A stretch of 64,000 bases of DNA from Nitrosomonas sp. sh817 (GTDB lineage Bacteria; Pseudomonadota; Gammaproteobacteria; Burkholderiales; Nitrosomonadaceae). The notes beneath the pieces are model-generated. The model did not search any database and was not told where the DNA came from. It worked only from the letters and a program-made list of their open reading frames with translations. Made by a program: the position numbers and the translations under genes. The first letter of the stretch is position 1, and the number at the start of each line of letters is the position of its first letter. Of this stretch, positions 27,838-36,444 are shown piece after piece. The DNA is taken from the NCBI RefSeq assembly GCF_030908545.1, contig NZ_CP133083.1, positions 1,736,001-1,800,000 of the forward strand, given 5' to 3'.

Positions 27838-27939
27838 AATCTACCGGATTGGATAAGAAAGAATGATTGCTGGCGAAAAGCAAACGCAGGATTTTAGCCG
27901 ATAATCGATGTTTATTTTAGAATATATAATGGCTTGAAT

Positions 27940-28058
27940 TTTGCACCGCAGTGCATGCAACCGAAAAAACAACAGGTGGAAAAGCGCAATTTATAAGGTA
28001 TAAATGCGCATTATGCGGTTGTTTTTAAACCGTGGCGGTAATGTAGAAGTTTCTCAAC
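27940..28058. repeat. Diverged copy of a MITE-like intergenic repeat
   Basis: Segments GAAAAAGCGCAgTTTAT / GAAAAGCGCAATTTAT, ATAAATGmGCAT, TTGTTTTTAA and the end gTTTtTCAACgGyCTG are shared in the same order with the element at 32151-32277. The right end here is GTTTCTCAAC (28049-28058). The left end is too diverged to set exactly. The right terminal 10-mer supplies the TGA stop of the 77-residue membrane protein gene. Confidence 0.6.
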
Positions 28059-28287
28059 GGTCTGAGCCTGGTCCGGTAAACCGCGCGGCATCAATAATCG
28101 ACCACAAATGCAAAATTCCCGCGATCACCGCCGGAATAATCAGCACCCAGAAAAAATAACCCAATCCCGTGATCACAAAAAACAGTAAGGCCGACACCAA
28201 GCGCCCCTGCACTAACTGGCCAAGCCCTGGAATGAAGAAACTACAAACCGCTGCCAGTACATTACCCCCGGATCCCTGCCCTGTCAC
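28054..28287 (-). CDS. Small TM2-like membrane protein
   Basis: A 77-residue protein with two hydrophobic segments (about residues 8-20 and 30-60) and the motif FFIPGLGQLVQGR, the PGxGQ pattern of TM2-domain and related small membrane proteins. The end reads LWSIIDAARF, as in TM2-type proteins whose last helix is followed by the same kind of sequence. Function is unknown. It follows the 240-residue membrane protein by 12 bp. Its stop codon lies within the end of the MITE-like repeat, so the natural C-terminus may have been changed by insertion. Confidence 0.7.
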   Translation of the reverse strand: MTGQGSGGNVLAAVCSFFIPGLGQLVQGRLVSALLFFVITGLGYFFWVLIIPAVIAGILHLWSIIDAARFTGPGSDR

Positions 28288-28299
28288 ACCACTACCCCC

Positions 28300-29022
28300 T
28301 TACGCTGATTTTTTTGCAAGTTTATCATGAGTCGGGCAAACAGCCATATCCGGTACCGAAGCATCATACTCAATACCCATCAAATTCCCCGCCATTCTTT
28401 TTTCACGTACTTCTTCCAAATTAGTCAGCTTATTGATGCGTTGCGAAGTATCGTGAATGATCGCATCGAGCGTGTGCAGCGAATCGGTGCTCAAGGTTCT
28501 ACGGTGTTCGATCTCGAGCTTCAGGGCCAGCAAATTATTCAAAGAATTACCGATGATATCCTGGACGGTATACATCGTTGCTTTTAATACTTTCAATTTC
28601 TCTTCCTGAATTTCGGCGGTTTTTTTCGACTGCAAATGCTTCAGCCGTTCCTGGTGCAATTGATGGAGGCTATTGCGTTGCCACAAAGTCAATCCCGCGG
28701 TAACCCAAATCGCCAGCACGCTTAAAAAACGATTGATATAAACAACTTCCATGCTGATCACGTTTTGCGGCGAACCCAAATAGCCGATCCACACCAATAA
28801 CGTGCAAATGAAGGCAATCGCTATGGTAAAGCGATTATTGGAGGATTTCAGAGAAATCAATATGACGACAATATACAAAACTCCGGTGGCGACACCAAGC
28901 GGTACTCTTAAGTCAATGAACAAGATGAATAATGCGCATAAGCCGCAAGCCATATATGTTCCATAAATTGCCGCATTGCTTGTCGGATTGGAATTTAGGT
29001 CAGTATTCACGGAATTATTCAT
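28300..29022 (-). CDS. Membrane protein with histidine kinase-like N-terminus and no ATPase domain
   Basis: A 240-residue protein. About four to five membrane helices (roughly residues 20-40, 42-60, 66-84, 92-112) are followed by a coiled segment (QLHQERLKHLQSKKTAEIQEEKLKV) and a DHp-like helical hairpin (VLKATMYTVQDIIGNSLNNLLALKLEIEHRR). The position of a phospho-histidine is occupied by Gln in TVQDIIGN and no HATPase domain follows; the chain ends after about 40 further residues. It therefore resembles a sensor kinase reduced to its membrane and dimerisation parts. Function is unknown. Upstream is cbbR, same strand, with a 94-bp gap. Confidence 0.65.
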   Translation of the reverse strand: MNNSVNTDLNSNPTSNAAIYGTYMACGLCALFILFIDLRVPLGVATGVLYIVVILISLKSSNNRFTIAIAFICTLLVWIGYLGSPQNVISMEVVYINRFLSVLAIWVTAGLTLWQRNSLHQLHQERLKHLQSKKTAEIQEEKLKVLKATMYTVQDIIGNSLNNLLALKLEIEHRRTLSTDSLHTLDAIIHDTSQRINKLTNLEEVREKRMAGNLMGIEYDASVPDMAVCPTHDKLAKKSA

Positions 29023-29116
29023 GACAATAAAATATCAATATCAAAGTAAGAATATTCTCACATATAATTTCCAAAAATTAATTGACAAATACCAGCGGAA
29101 TTTTGCCTCATTATCA

Positions 29117-30028
29117 TTACTTTGAAATTGGTATCAACTTCTCGGCTTCTTTCAGCAGAAATTCCTTGAAAGCATTGGCAACGCTCGATAAGCGCTTGTT
29201 CTTGCGATTCACGACATGCCAATAACGAACGATGGGAAAACCTTGTACATCCAGTATCTTCAAACGCTTGGTTTCAAGTTCCAACTCAACCGTATGGCGC
29301 GACATAATCCCCAATCCCATCCCAGCTTGCACCGCCTGCTTGATCGCCTCGGTGGTATCAGTTTCCATACCTTTATTGATTTTGATCTCGTGCGCGGCAA
29401 AAAAACGCTCCATCGCGCTTCGTGTCCCCGATCCCGACTCCCGCACGAGAAAAGTTTCAGTGGCTAATCGCTTAACCGGAATATCGCACTCATTGCACAA
29501 CGGATGGTTCGGCGGCGCCACCACCACCAACGGATTTTCCATGAAGGATTCGCTGTCGATATCGAGATTCTCGGGGGGTTGCCCCATGATCGCAAGGTCA
29601 ATCAGATTATCCGCCAGTTGTTTTAACACCGTTTCCCGGTTGGATACGTTCAAGCTGACCGTCACACCGCTATAGCGCTGACAAAATTTCGCCAGCAAAT
29701 GCGGCGCGAAATAATTGGCTGTCGTCACCACCGCAATGCTCAATTTACCGCGTTCCATTCCCTTCAATTCATCCAGCGCCACTTCCATGTCAGCGAGTTG
29801 CTGCGCAATGGCGCGGCTGTATTGATAAAGCTCGCGCCCCGCGTCCGTCAAATAAATTCGTTTACCTAATTGCTCGAATAGCGGTAAACTTATGTTGTCT
29901 TCCAATTGTTTTATTTGCATGGAAACAGCGGGTTGGGTCAGATGCAGTTCATCGGCAGCACGTGAATAGCTCAAATGTCTGGCGACTGACTCGAATACTC
30001 TTAGTTGTCTCAACGTTAAATGAAGCAT
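29117..30028 (-). CDS. cbbR: LysR-type transcriptional regulator CbbR
   Basis: A 303-residue LysR-family protein. The winged helix-turn-helix (about residues 5-62) reads LRQLRVFESVARHLSYSRAADELHLTQPAVSMQIKQLE; the effector domain (about 90-295) has the CbbR-type FLVRESGSGTRSAMERFF. It is divergent from cbbL, the classical arrangement, so it almost certainly activates cbbLSQO in response to Calvin-cycle metabolites such as RuBP or phosphoenolpyruvate (known in other autotrophs). The intergenic region of 234 bp should hold its binding sites and its own autoregulated promoter. Confidence 0.95.
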   Translation of the reverse strand: MLHLTLRQLRVFESVARHLSYSRAADELHLTQPAVSMQIKQLEDNISLPLFEQLGKRIYLTDAGRELYQYSRAIAQQLADMEVALDELKGMERGKLSIAVVTTANYFAPHLLAKFCQRYSGVTVSLNVSNRETVLKQLADNLIDLAIMGQPPENLDIDSESFMENPLVVVAPPNHPLCNECDIPVKRLATETFLVRESGSGTRSAMERFFAAHEIKINKGMETDTTEAIKQAVQAGMGLGIMSRHTVELELETKRLKILDVQGFPIVRYWHVVNRKNKRLSSVANAFKEFLLKEAEKLIPISK

Positions 30029-30262
30029 GGTTTAACTCAGCATTTTTATAAGCATTAACTTATCATAAATATTAGAATTTTTGATTTGTTCTTATAGCTT
30101 AATCACGTTATAGTTCGTTTTAACAATCTGAGCTATTTTAAATAGTCGTAAAAAGCGAGCTTAAGCAGTCACTTAAGCAGTCATTTTGTAGTGCAACACC
30201 CTGTTATGTTCATTGGCTTCAGCGATTGGATATAGAAAGGGAATTTAACTGGAGAAATCATC
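30029..30262. promoter_or_regulatory. cbbR-cbbL divergent control region
   Basis: The region is strongly AT-rich near cbbR. Dyads are visible: ATAAG-N6-CTTAT (30048-30063), 20-35 bp from the cbbR start, and CTATTT-T-AAATAG (30133-30145). A 12-bp tandem repeat, CTTAAGCAGTCA twice (30160-30171 and 30172-30183), lies about 80 bp before the cbbL ATG. The LysR-type T-N11-A pattern fits parts of the AT-rich dyads. I cannot place the cbbL -35/-10 with confidence. GGAGA precedes the cbbL ATG at a good distance. Confidence 0.6.
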
Positions 30263-31684
30263 ATGGCCGTAAAAATATATAATGCTGGTGTAAAAGAATA
30301 TCGACAAACTTATTGGACCCCGGATTACACGCCCCTGGATACCGACATTCTGGCGTGTTTTAAAATTACACCACAACCTGGCGTACCTCGCGAAGAAGTT
30401 GCAGCTGCAGTAGCGGCAGAATCCTCCACCGGCACCTGGACCACAGTGTGGACCGACTTGCTGACCGATTTGGATTACTACAAAGGCCGTGCTTATAAGA
30501 TTGAAGACGTGCCTGGTGATGATTCTTGTTTTTATGCTTTCGTCGCTTACCCAATCGATTTGTTCGAAGAAGGCTCTGTAGTCAATGTGTTGACTTCACT
30601 CGTAGGTAACGTATTCGGATTTAAAGCGCTGCGTGCTTTGCGCCTGGAAGACGTGCGTTTCCCGATTGCCTATGTCAAAACTTGCGGCGGACCTCCAGCC
30701 GGTATTCAAGTGGAACGCGATCGCCTGAACAAATATGGCCGTGCGTTGCTCGGTTGCACCATCAAACCTAAACTCGGTTTATCCGCCAAAAACTATGGCC
30801 GCGCGGTTTATGAATGTCTGCGTGGCGGTCTGGATCTAACCAAGGATGATGAGAACGTTAACAGCCAACCGTTCATGCGCTGGCGCGATCGTTTCGAATT
30901 CGTGATGGAAGCCGTGCATAAAGCAGAACGTGAAACCGGTGAACGCAAAGGTCACTATTTGAACGTTACCGCGCCAACCCCGGAAGAAATGTACAAACGC
31001 GCCGAGTTTGCCAAGGAATTGAATGCGCCGATTATTATGCACGATTATTTGACCGGCGGTCTAACGGCTAACACAGGCCTGGCTAACTGGTGCCGTAACA
31101 ACGGTATCCTGTTGCACATTCACCGTGCGATGCATGCGGTACTCGATCGCAACCCGCACCATGGTATTCATTTCCGCGTTTTAACCAAAGTGCTGCGTTT
31201 ATCGGGTGGCGATCACCTGCATTCCGGCACCGTCGTTGGTAAACTGGAAGGCGATCGCGCCGCAACCCTCGGCTGGATCGACACTATGCGCGATAAATTC
31301 ATTAAAGAAGACCGCAGCCGCGGCTTGTTCTTCGATCAAGACTGGGGCTCTATGCCAGGTGTATTCCCAGTAGCTTCGGGCGGTATTCACGTATGGCACA
31401 TGCCAGCGCTGGTCTCGATCTTCGGTGACGATGCCTGCTTGCAATTCGGTGGTGGCACCTTAGGTCATCCATGGGGTAATGCTGCCGGCGCCGCTGCTAA
31501 CCGTGTGGCATTGGAAGCTTGCGTTGAAGCACGTAACCAAGGTATTGAAATCGAGAAAGAAGGCAAAGCGATCTTGACCAAGGCAGCGAAAAGCAGTCCA
31601 GAACTGAAAATCGCCATGGAAACATGGAAAGAGATCAAGTTCGAGTTCGATACGGTTGATAAGCTCGACGTAGCCCACAAGTAA
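30263..31684 (+). CDS. cbbL: RuBisCO large subunit, form I (green-like)
   Basis: A 473-residue large subunit that fixes CO2 onto RuBP. Catalytic features are intact: TIKPKLG (K168, K170), the carbamylated lysine K194 in [18 protein letters not shown] (H287 region), loop-6 [10 protein letters not shown] with K327, and the C-terminal [11 protein letters not shown]. The N-terminus ([20 protein letters not shown]) and the company of cbbQ and cbbO point to form IA of the non-carboxysomal kind; no carboxysome shell genes are present. It is the first gene of cbbLSQO. The 80-bp gap to cbbS is normal. Confidence 0.98.
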   Translation: MAVKIYNAGVKEYRQTYWTPDYTPLDTDILACFKITPQPGVPREEVAAAVAAESSTGTWTTVWTDLLTDLDYYKGRAYKIEDVPGDDSCFYAFVAYPIDLFEEGSVVNVLTSLVGNVFGFKALRALRLEDVRFPIAYVKTCGGPPAGIQVERDRLNKYGRALLGCTIKPKLGLSAKNYGRAVYECLRGGLDLTKDDENVNSQPFMRWRDRFEFVMEAVHKAERETGERKGHYLNVTAPTPEEMYKRAEFAKELNAPIIMHDYLTGGLTANTGLANWCRNNGILLHIHRAMHAVLDRNPHHGIHFRVLTKVLRLSGGDHLHSGTVVGKLEGDRAATLGWIDTMRDKFIKEDRSRGLFFDQDWGSMPGVFPVASGGIHVWHMPALVSIFGDDACLQFGGGTLGHPWGNAAGAAANRVALEACVEARNQGIEIEKEGKAILTKAAKSSPELKIAMETWKEIKFEFDTVDKLDVAHK

Positions 31685-31763
31685 GCAATACATGACCAAA
31701 GAAGAAAAGCGAATAGTTAATATCACTTTTCTTCTTCATCTCCCTAAAATTGAGGAATAAATA

Positions 31764-32120
31764 ATGAGCGAAGTAATAGACTACAAATCACGTGTCAGCG
31801 ATCCAGCAAGCCGTAAGTTTGAAACATTTTCCTACCTGCCTGCAATGGCTGACAAAGATATCAAAAAGCAAGTGCAGTATTTAATCAGTAAAGGCTGGAA
31901 CCCAGCTATTGAACATACCGAACCTGAGTATGTAATGGATTCCTACTGGTATATGTGGAAACTGCCTATGTTCGGTGAAACTGATGTAGAGCGCGTGCTG
32001 GCAGAAGCCGCCGCTTGTCATAAAGCCAATCCGAACAATCATGTTCGTTTAATTGGTTACAACAATTTCAACCAGTCCCAAGGCACCGCCATGGTGATAT
32101 ACCGCGGCAAGACTGTTTAA
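31764..32120 (+). CDS. cbbS: RuBisCO small subunit
   Basis: A 118-residue small subunit. It starts [36 protein letters not shown] sequence and carries the family features [23 protein letters not shown] and [15 protein letters not shown]. It assembles with CbbL into the L8S8 enzyme. The strong ribosome site GAGGAA precedes the ATG. The gene is followed by a MITE-like repeat and then by an intrinsic terminator, so cbbLS may be made in excess over cbbQO. Confidence 0.98.
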   Translation: MSEVIDYKSRVSDPASRKFETFSYLPAMADKDIKKQVQYLISKGWNPAIEHTEPEYVMDSYWYMWKLPMFGETDVERVLAEAAACHKANPNNHVRLIGYNNFNQSQGTAMVIYRGKTV

Positions 32121-32150
32121 GTAATAACGGGGTTCGAACCCTAAAGGTTC

Positions 32151-32277
32151 GTTGAAAAACGTTTTCGAGGCAGTCGATGCAAGGCAAAACAAGCGAAAAA
32201 GCGCAGTTTATGCATAATAAATGAGCATCTTGAGTTTGTTTTTAACACCGCAGCGACAACGTAGATAGTTTTTCAAC
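32151..32277. repeat. MITE-like repeat with GTTGAAAAAC terminal inverted repeats, in the cbbS 3' region
   Basis: A 127-bp non-coding segment bounded by GTTGAAAAAC (32151-32160) and its exact reverse complement GTTTTTCAAC (32268-32277). The similarity reaches slightly further outwards (AGGTTC on the left, AGCCT on the right). The interior resembles the segment at about 27940-28058. It encodes no protein. It stands between the cbbS stop and the terminator at 32289, inside the transcribed region. Confidence 0.7.
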
Positions 32278-32288
32278 AGCCTGCCAAG

Positions 32289-32326
32289 ACCCCCTTCTCC
32301 CTTTAACAGGGCAGGGGGTTTTTTTT
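32289..32326 (+). terminator. Intrinsic terminator between cbbS and cbbQ
   Basis: CCCCC (32290-32294) pairs with GGGGG (32314-32318), and an inner CCC/GGG pair extends the stem across a small internal loop; a run of eight T follows (32319-32326). It separates cbbLS from cbbQO by partial or full termination. Confidence 0.82.
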
Positions 32327-32392
32327 AACCGGAATTTGGATTGCAATTACTCGAGAGCATCTCGATAAAGACTGTTTCTATAGGAGTCTGTC

Positions 32393-33199
32393 ATGAGCAC
32401 TATCATTGATCAATATCGCATCAAAAAAGAACCTTATTACCATCCCGTCGCGGATGAAGTGAAACTCTACGAAGCCGCCTATTCAGTGCGCATGCCGATG
32501 ATGCTGAAAGGCCCGACCGGCTGCGGAAAAACACGCTTTGTCGAATACATGGCGTGGAAACTGAAAAAACCGCTGATCACCGTTGCTTGTAATGAAGACA
32601 TGACCGCGTCCGACCTGGTTGGCCGTTTTCTGCTGGATGCCAACGGCACCCGCTGGCAAGACGGTCCGCTCGCTGTTGCCGCGCGTTACGGCGCCATCTG
32701 CTACCTCGATGAAGTTGTGGAAGCGCGTCAGGACACCACCGTCGTGATTCACCCGTTGACCGATAACCGCCGCGTACTGCCGCTGGAGAAAAAAGGCGAA
32801 CTGATCCAAGCACACGAGGATTTTCAAATCGTGATTTCGTACAACCCCGGCTACCAAAGCCTGATGAAAGATTTGAAACAATCGACCAAGCAACGCTTTG
32901 GCGCGCTCGATTTCAACTACCCAAGCCATGACATCGAAAGCGAAATTGTCGCGCACGAATCCGGCGTATCGACCGACATCGCGGAAAAACTGGTATCGAT
33001 CGCTGAGCGCGCGCGTAACCTGAAAGGCCACGGCTTGGACGAAGGCATTTCCACACGGATGCTGATTTACGCCGGCAGCCTGATCGTCAAGAAAGTCGAC
33101 GCGCACGCGGCATGCCGCGTAGCTTTGGTACGTCCGATCACCGACGACCCGGATATGCGTGATGCGCTGGACGCGGCTGTCAGCACTTTCTTCAACTAA
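32393..33199 (+). CDS. cbbQ: RuBisCO activase subunit CbbQ (MoxR-type AAA+ ATPase)
   Basis: A 268-residue AAA+ protein of the MoxR branch with Walker A GPTGCGKT (40-47), Walker B AICYLDEV (101-108) and sensor 1 [11 protein letters not shown]. CbbQ hexamers with CbbO remodel inhibited RuBisCO active sites, removing tight-binding sugar phosphates. It is followed by cbbO after 56 bp. AGGAGT is well placed before the ATG. The length matches CbbQ/NirQ/NorQ proteins; the RuBisCO context makes CbbQ the right member. Confidence 0.96.
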   Translation: MSTIIDQYRIKKEPYYHPVADEVKLYEAAYSVRMPMMLKGPTGCGKTRFVEYMAWKLKKPLITVACNEDMTASDLVGRFLLDANGTRWQDGPLAVAARYGAICYLDEVVEARQDTTVVIHPLTDNRRVLPLEKKGELIQAHEDFQIVISYNPGYQSLMKDLKQSTKQRFGALDFNYPSHDIESEIVAHESGVSTDIAEKLVSIAERARNLKGHGLDEGISTRMLIYAGSLIVKKVDAHAACRVALVRPITDDPDMRDALDAAVSTFFN

Positions 33200-33255
33200 G
33201 ACTTGGATGAATTGCGATAACTATCAAATGTTTTAAAACGTAAACAGGTGTTGCC

Positions 33256-35583
33256 ATGAGTATCAATCTGGACGATTACAAAGAATTGCTCGAGGATCTG
33301 GAGCCGGAATCAATCGAGCTGCTCAATCATGCTTGGCCGGAAGCAGTGAAGACTTTTTCAGCGCGTGGACTCGATAACTATCTGAAAGGCGCATCGGCGA
33401 TCCGCGGATTAGGACGCGGGCGCAGTTTAGTGGATTGCTGGATCGACGAAATCCCATTAGTCACCAAAGAAATTGGTGAAGATATTATCAGTGACCTGGC
33501 GACTACCGTGCTTTCGCTTGCTTCAAGAACTTCGGGCGCCGTGATTGAGCTGGTATTAGCAACCTCCCCCACTGCGGCAAAACGTCTCGGTGATGCGCAG
33601 CTATTCCAAAATTATCTGCAATTCTTGAATACTTTAATCGCCCAGGCTCCGCGTGGTATGCGTCCCATGCTCAACAAACTGGACATTCTCTTTGGACAAC
33701 TAACCCTCGGCGGCTTGCGCCGCTGGGCCATGTGGGGCGCGCATGCGCACCGCACCGATTACGAAGAGCAAATCCGCTATTTCGGCCTGGAATCGAAAGA
33801 GTCGCTCGCGGTCTTGCAGAAAGAACGCAAAGGCACCTTGTTTGTCGACGTGCAGCGCCGCATCAACATGTATTTACGCGCGCTGTGGGGACGCGATTTC
33901 TTCATGAGACCGACTTCCGGCGACTTTGAAACCCGTGAAGGCTACAAACCGTTCATCGAGAACTATTTCATCCATCTGCCCGATGCTTACGATGCGTTCG
34001 GCGACATTTCAGCGACCGAAGTCTATCGCGCCGCTGCCGCGCATGCCGCTGCGCATTTAGTCGAAACCAAACAACCGATTTCCGCGGAAAGTTTGAACCC
34101 GCTGCAAATGGCGGTGATTTCCGTCATTGAGGACGCACGCATCGAAGAACTGTCGATCCGCCGTTTTCCCGGATTACGTCACACCTGGTCGGTGCTGCAC
34201 AGCGCCACGCCGGACATGAATGCGTCAATGGGTGATTACCTCAACCGTCTGGCGCGCGCCCTGCTCGATCCGGATTATAAAGACAAGGACCCGTGGATCG
34301 CGGAAGGCCGCAAACTGTTTAAAGCCGCAAAAGACCAGCTTGATAGCCACAAGACCTCTTGGGATATCGGTGTGCAGCTCGCGCACAGCTTCATGGACAA
34401 AAAAATTCCGTACAACCCGCGCACCGACGTCCTCACCGCGCCATACCGCGACGACAACCGCTATTTCTGGGAATTCGAGGAATTCGACTTCAACAAATCA
34501 TTGTCCGCCGGATACGATGCGCCGAAACAAGTGCGGAAATACGTTAATGTGATGGAATTCGCCAACGAACTCGACGTGGAAACCGCCGGTGACGACGCAG
34601 AGGAAATCTGGGTCATGGGTACTGAATTCTTCCCGTACGAAGACATGGGCGTCTCGTACAACGATATGGAAGGCAAGGAACCGGTCTCGGCGCCCTATCA
34701 CTATTCCGAATGGGATTACCAGATTCAATTGGAACGTCCGGATTGGGCGACGGTGCAGGAAAAACGCGCCAAATTGGGTGACATGCAATGCATCGACGAC
34801 ATCGCCAACCAGTACAAACGCGAAATCGCGCGCATGAAATTCCTGCTCGACGCCATGCAACCGCAAGGAACACGCCGCATCCGCAAACTGGAAGACGGCG
34901 ACGAAATCGACATCAACGCTGCGATCCGTTCGATGATCGACATCCGCATGGGCATGCAACCCGATCCGCGCATCATGATGCGTTCGGTGCGCAAAGTGCG
35001 CGACATCTCGGTGCTGGTATTGCTCGATTTGTCCGAATCGACCAACGAGAAAGTCGCCGGTCATGACTACTCCGTGCTCGATCTAACCCGTCAAGCCACG
35101 GTGCTGCTCGCCAACGCCATCAACAAAATCGGCGACCCGTTTGCCATCCACGGCTTCTGCTCGGATGGGCGGCACGACGTTGAATATTTCCGCTTCAAGG
35201 ATTTCGATCAACCTTACGACGAAACTCCCAAAGCCCGGCTCGCCGGCATGACCGGACAGTTGTCGACCCGTATGGGTGCGGCAATGCGTCATGCCACGCA
35301 CTATTTGAAACTGCAAAAATCGGCAAAAAAACTGCTGCTCGTCATCACCGACGGCGAACCAGCGGATGTCGACGTGCGCGACCCGCAATACCTGCGCCAC
35401 GACACCAAAAAAGCCGTCGAAGAAGCTGGCCGCTCCGGCATCCTCACCTACTGCATGAGCTTGGATCCGCGCGCCGATCAATACGTCTCGCGCATTTTCG
35501 GCGAACGCAATTATTTAGTGGTCGATCATGTGGAACGGCTGCCGGAGAAACTGCCGGTGTTGTATGCGGGGTTGACGCGGTAG
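33256..35583 (+). CDS. cbbO: RuBisCO activase adaptor CbbO (VWA domain)
   Basis: A 775-residue protein. The N-terminal two thirds is the CbbO/NorD-type helical region, and the C-terminal third is a von Willebrand A domain (about 580-770) with the MIDAS motif DLSES (about 590-594), the later Thr and the TDGEP motif. In known systems CbbO bridges RuBisCO to the CbbQ ring through this domain. Composition rises in GC and in Lys/Arg/Asp pairs relative to its neighbours, but no boundary is seen. A strong terminator at 35727 ends the operon. Confidence 0.95.
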   Translation: MSINLDDYKELLEDLEPESIELLNHAWPEAVKTFSARGLDNYLKGASAIRGLGRGRSLVDCWIDEIPLVTKEIGEDIISDLATTVLSLASRTSGAVIELVLATSPTAAKRLGDAQLFQNYLQFLNTLIAQAPRGMRPMLNKLDILFGQLTLGGLRRWAMWGAHAHRTDYEEQIRYFGLESKESLAVLQKERKGTLFVDVQRRINMYLRALWGRDFFMRPTSGDFETREGYKPFIENYFIHLPDAYDAFGDISATEVYRAAAAHAAAHLVETKQPISAESLNPLQMAVISVIEDARIEELSIRRFPGLRHTWSVLHSATPDMNASMGDYLNRLARALLDPDYKDKDPWIAEGRKLFKAAKDQLDSHKTSWDIGVQLAHSFMDKKIPYNPRTDVLTAPYRDDNRYFWEFEEFDFNKSLSAGYDAPKQVRKYVNVMEFANELDVETAGDDAEEIWVMGTEFFPYEDMGVSYNDMEGKEPVSAPYHYSEWDYQIQLERPDWATVQEKRAKLGDMQCIDDIANQYKREIARMKFLLDAMQPQGTRRIRKLEDGDEIDINAAIRSMIDIRMGMQPDPRIMMRSVRKVRDISVLVLLDLSESTNEKVAGHDYSVLDLTRQATVLLANAINKIGDPFAIHGFCSDGRHDVEYFRFKDFDQPYDETPKARLAGMTGQLSTRMGAAMRHATHYLKLQKSAKKLLLVITDGEPADVDVRDPQYLRHDTKKAVEEAGRSGILTYCMSLDPRADQYVSRIFGERNYLVVDHVERLPEKLPVLYAGLTR

Positions 35584-35726
35584 AAATAAAGTAGGAGTAA
35601 GCTATATCGCTGACATCAAAAGAAATCAAATGCAAGATATTGCTTTGTTTCTCTAAGATTATATGGAATCTTTGGCAAAGCTTATTTCTGCTGGATTTAT
35701 TTCATATTTGTCGAAGCAATTGATGG

Positions 35727-35757
35727 GTGCTACCATGCCGTGGTGGCACTTTTTTTA
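35727..35757 (+). terminator. Rho-independent terminator downstream of cbbO
   Basis: GTGCTACCA (35727-35735) pairs with TGGTGGCAC (35741-35749), nine pairs with one G-U, across a 5-base loop, followed by TTTTTTT. It also isolates the next gene, the lipoprotein at 35786. Confidence 0.85.
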
Positions 35758-35785
35758 TTTTGCTTTCTTCAAATGAGGTATCCAA

Positions 35786-36076
35786 ATGAATAAATTCACA
35801 TTGTTTATATCTTCGGTTTTTTTATCACTGGCTCTTATAGGTTGCTCCGGTAAGCAGGAAGGCCCTGCGGAAAAGGCCGGAAAGGAGATTGATAAATCTA
35901 TCGACAGCAGTAAAAAAGCGATTGATAGCGCCATAGAAAAAGCCGCCGAGAAAATTGAAGAGCTTAATGATGCATCGGATGGGCCGGCAGAAAGTGCGGG
36001 CAAGGAAATTGATAAAGCGCTTGATGATGCAGCCGAAAAAATTGACGAAATAAGTAAGGACTTGAAAGATAAGTAA
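35786..36076 (+). CDS. Small helical lipoprotein with an internal repeat
   Basis: A 96-residue protein with a type II signal peptide (lipobox LIGC, Cys at about residue 20), so likely lipid-anchored to the outer membrane. The mature part is a highly charged amphipathic helix with an internal duplication: GPAEKAGKEIDKSIDSS...IEKAAEKIEEL and GPAESAGKEIDKALDD...AAEKIDEISKDL. AAATGAGGTA lies before the ATG as a moderate ribosome site. I do not recognise the family; similar Lys/Glu/Asp/Ala-rich lipoproteins are common as envelope stress or surface proteins. Function is unknown. Confidence 0.8.
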   Translation: MNKFTLFISSVFLSLALIGCSGKQEGPAEKAGKEIDKSIDSSKKAIDSAIEKAAEKIEELNDASDGPAESAGKEIDKALDDAAEKIDEISKDLKDK

Positions 36077-36139
36077 AGATCGATTGCAAATAATTTTTTC
36101 TAAAGAAAATCGAATTTGGGTAGATAAATAGCACGGTAG

Positions 36140-36165
36140 GATGCGCCGACACCAGAAGGCGCATC
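36140..36165. terminator. Hairpin between the lipoprotein and the toxin-antitoxin remnants
   Basis: GATGCGCC (36140-36147) pairs perfectly with GGCGCATC (36158-36165) over a 10-base loop. No T-run follows on the plus strand (AATTACC), so termination is weak at best. Such GGTGCGCC-type palindromes are frequent intergenic repeats in betaproteobacteria. Confidence 0.35.
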
Positions 36166-36194
36166 AATTACCAAAAACTCCAATATCTCCATCA

Positions 36195-36444
36195 TCAAGC
36201 CGCCTGCAACAAAAACTCTACCTTGATTGCTTCATAAGAAAATTCAATCGCGCCGCTTTCGGTACGATTAAGCAATCCCGCTTCCAGCAACGCCGTCACA
36301 TCGCCGTGAACGCCTTTGACATCGCGCGCCACCCGCCGCGAAGCTGGTGCGATCCGCTTCCTGTTGTTGATTCGCATGCCAGACTCGCGCGAAGCCAGTC
36401 ATTGCTTCCTTCGGCTCCCGCACGTCAAGAATAACCGTTTTCAT
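36195..36444 (-). pseudogene. Decayed helix-turn-helix regulator (antitoxin-like), frameshifted and shortened
   Basis: The start at 36444 follows GAGAGGTGG and gives MKTVILDVREPKEAMTGFAR and VWHANQQQEADRTSFA. Family similarity then jumps frame to RRVARDVKGVHGDVTALLEAG and LLNRTESGAIEFSYEAIKVEF, ending at 36195. In intact relatives about 30 more residues, including the first part of the winged helix, lie between these blocks. So there is an internal deletion and a frameshift near 36340-36355. The intact proteins are small DNA-binding regulators found next to DUF6516-type proteins. The upstream remnant supports this reading. Confidence 0.65.

Noticed and set aside
30186..30210. TTGTAG and TATGTT as the cbbL promoter
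   Set aside because: The spacing is only 13 bp, too short for a sigma-70 promoter; no alternative could be fixed.
32131..32140. GGTTCGAACC, resembling a tRNA T-arm, just after cbbS
   Set aside because: No acceptor, D-arm or anticodon arm can be built around it; it is only a short palindrome beside the MITE-like repeat.
34498..35064. 188-codon minus-strand frame inside cbbO
   Set aside because: Long antisense frame caused by the GC- and codon-biased cbbO sequence; His/Asp-rich composition is typical of such shadows.
30263..35583. Carboxysome operon around RuBisCO
   Set aside because: Only cbbL, cbbS, cbbQ and cbbO are present; no shell protein, CsoS2 or carbonic anhydrase gene is found in the window.
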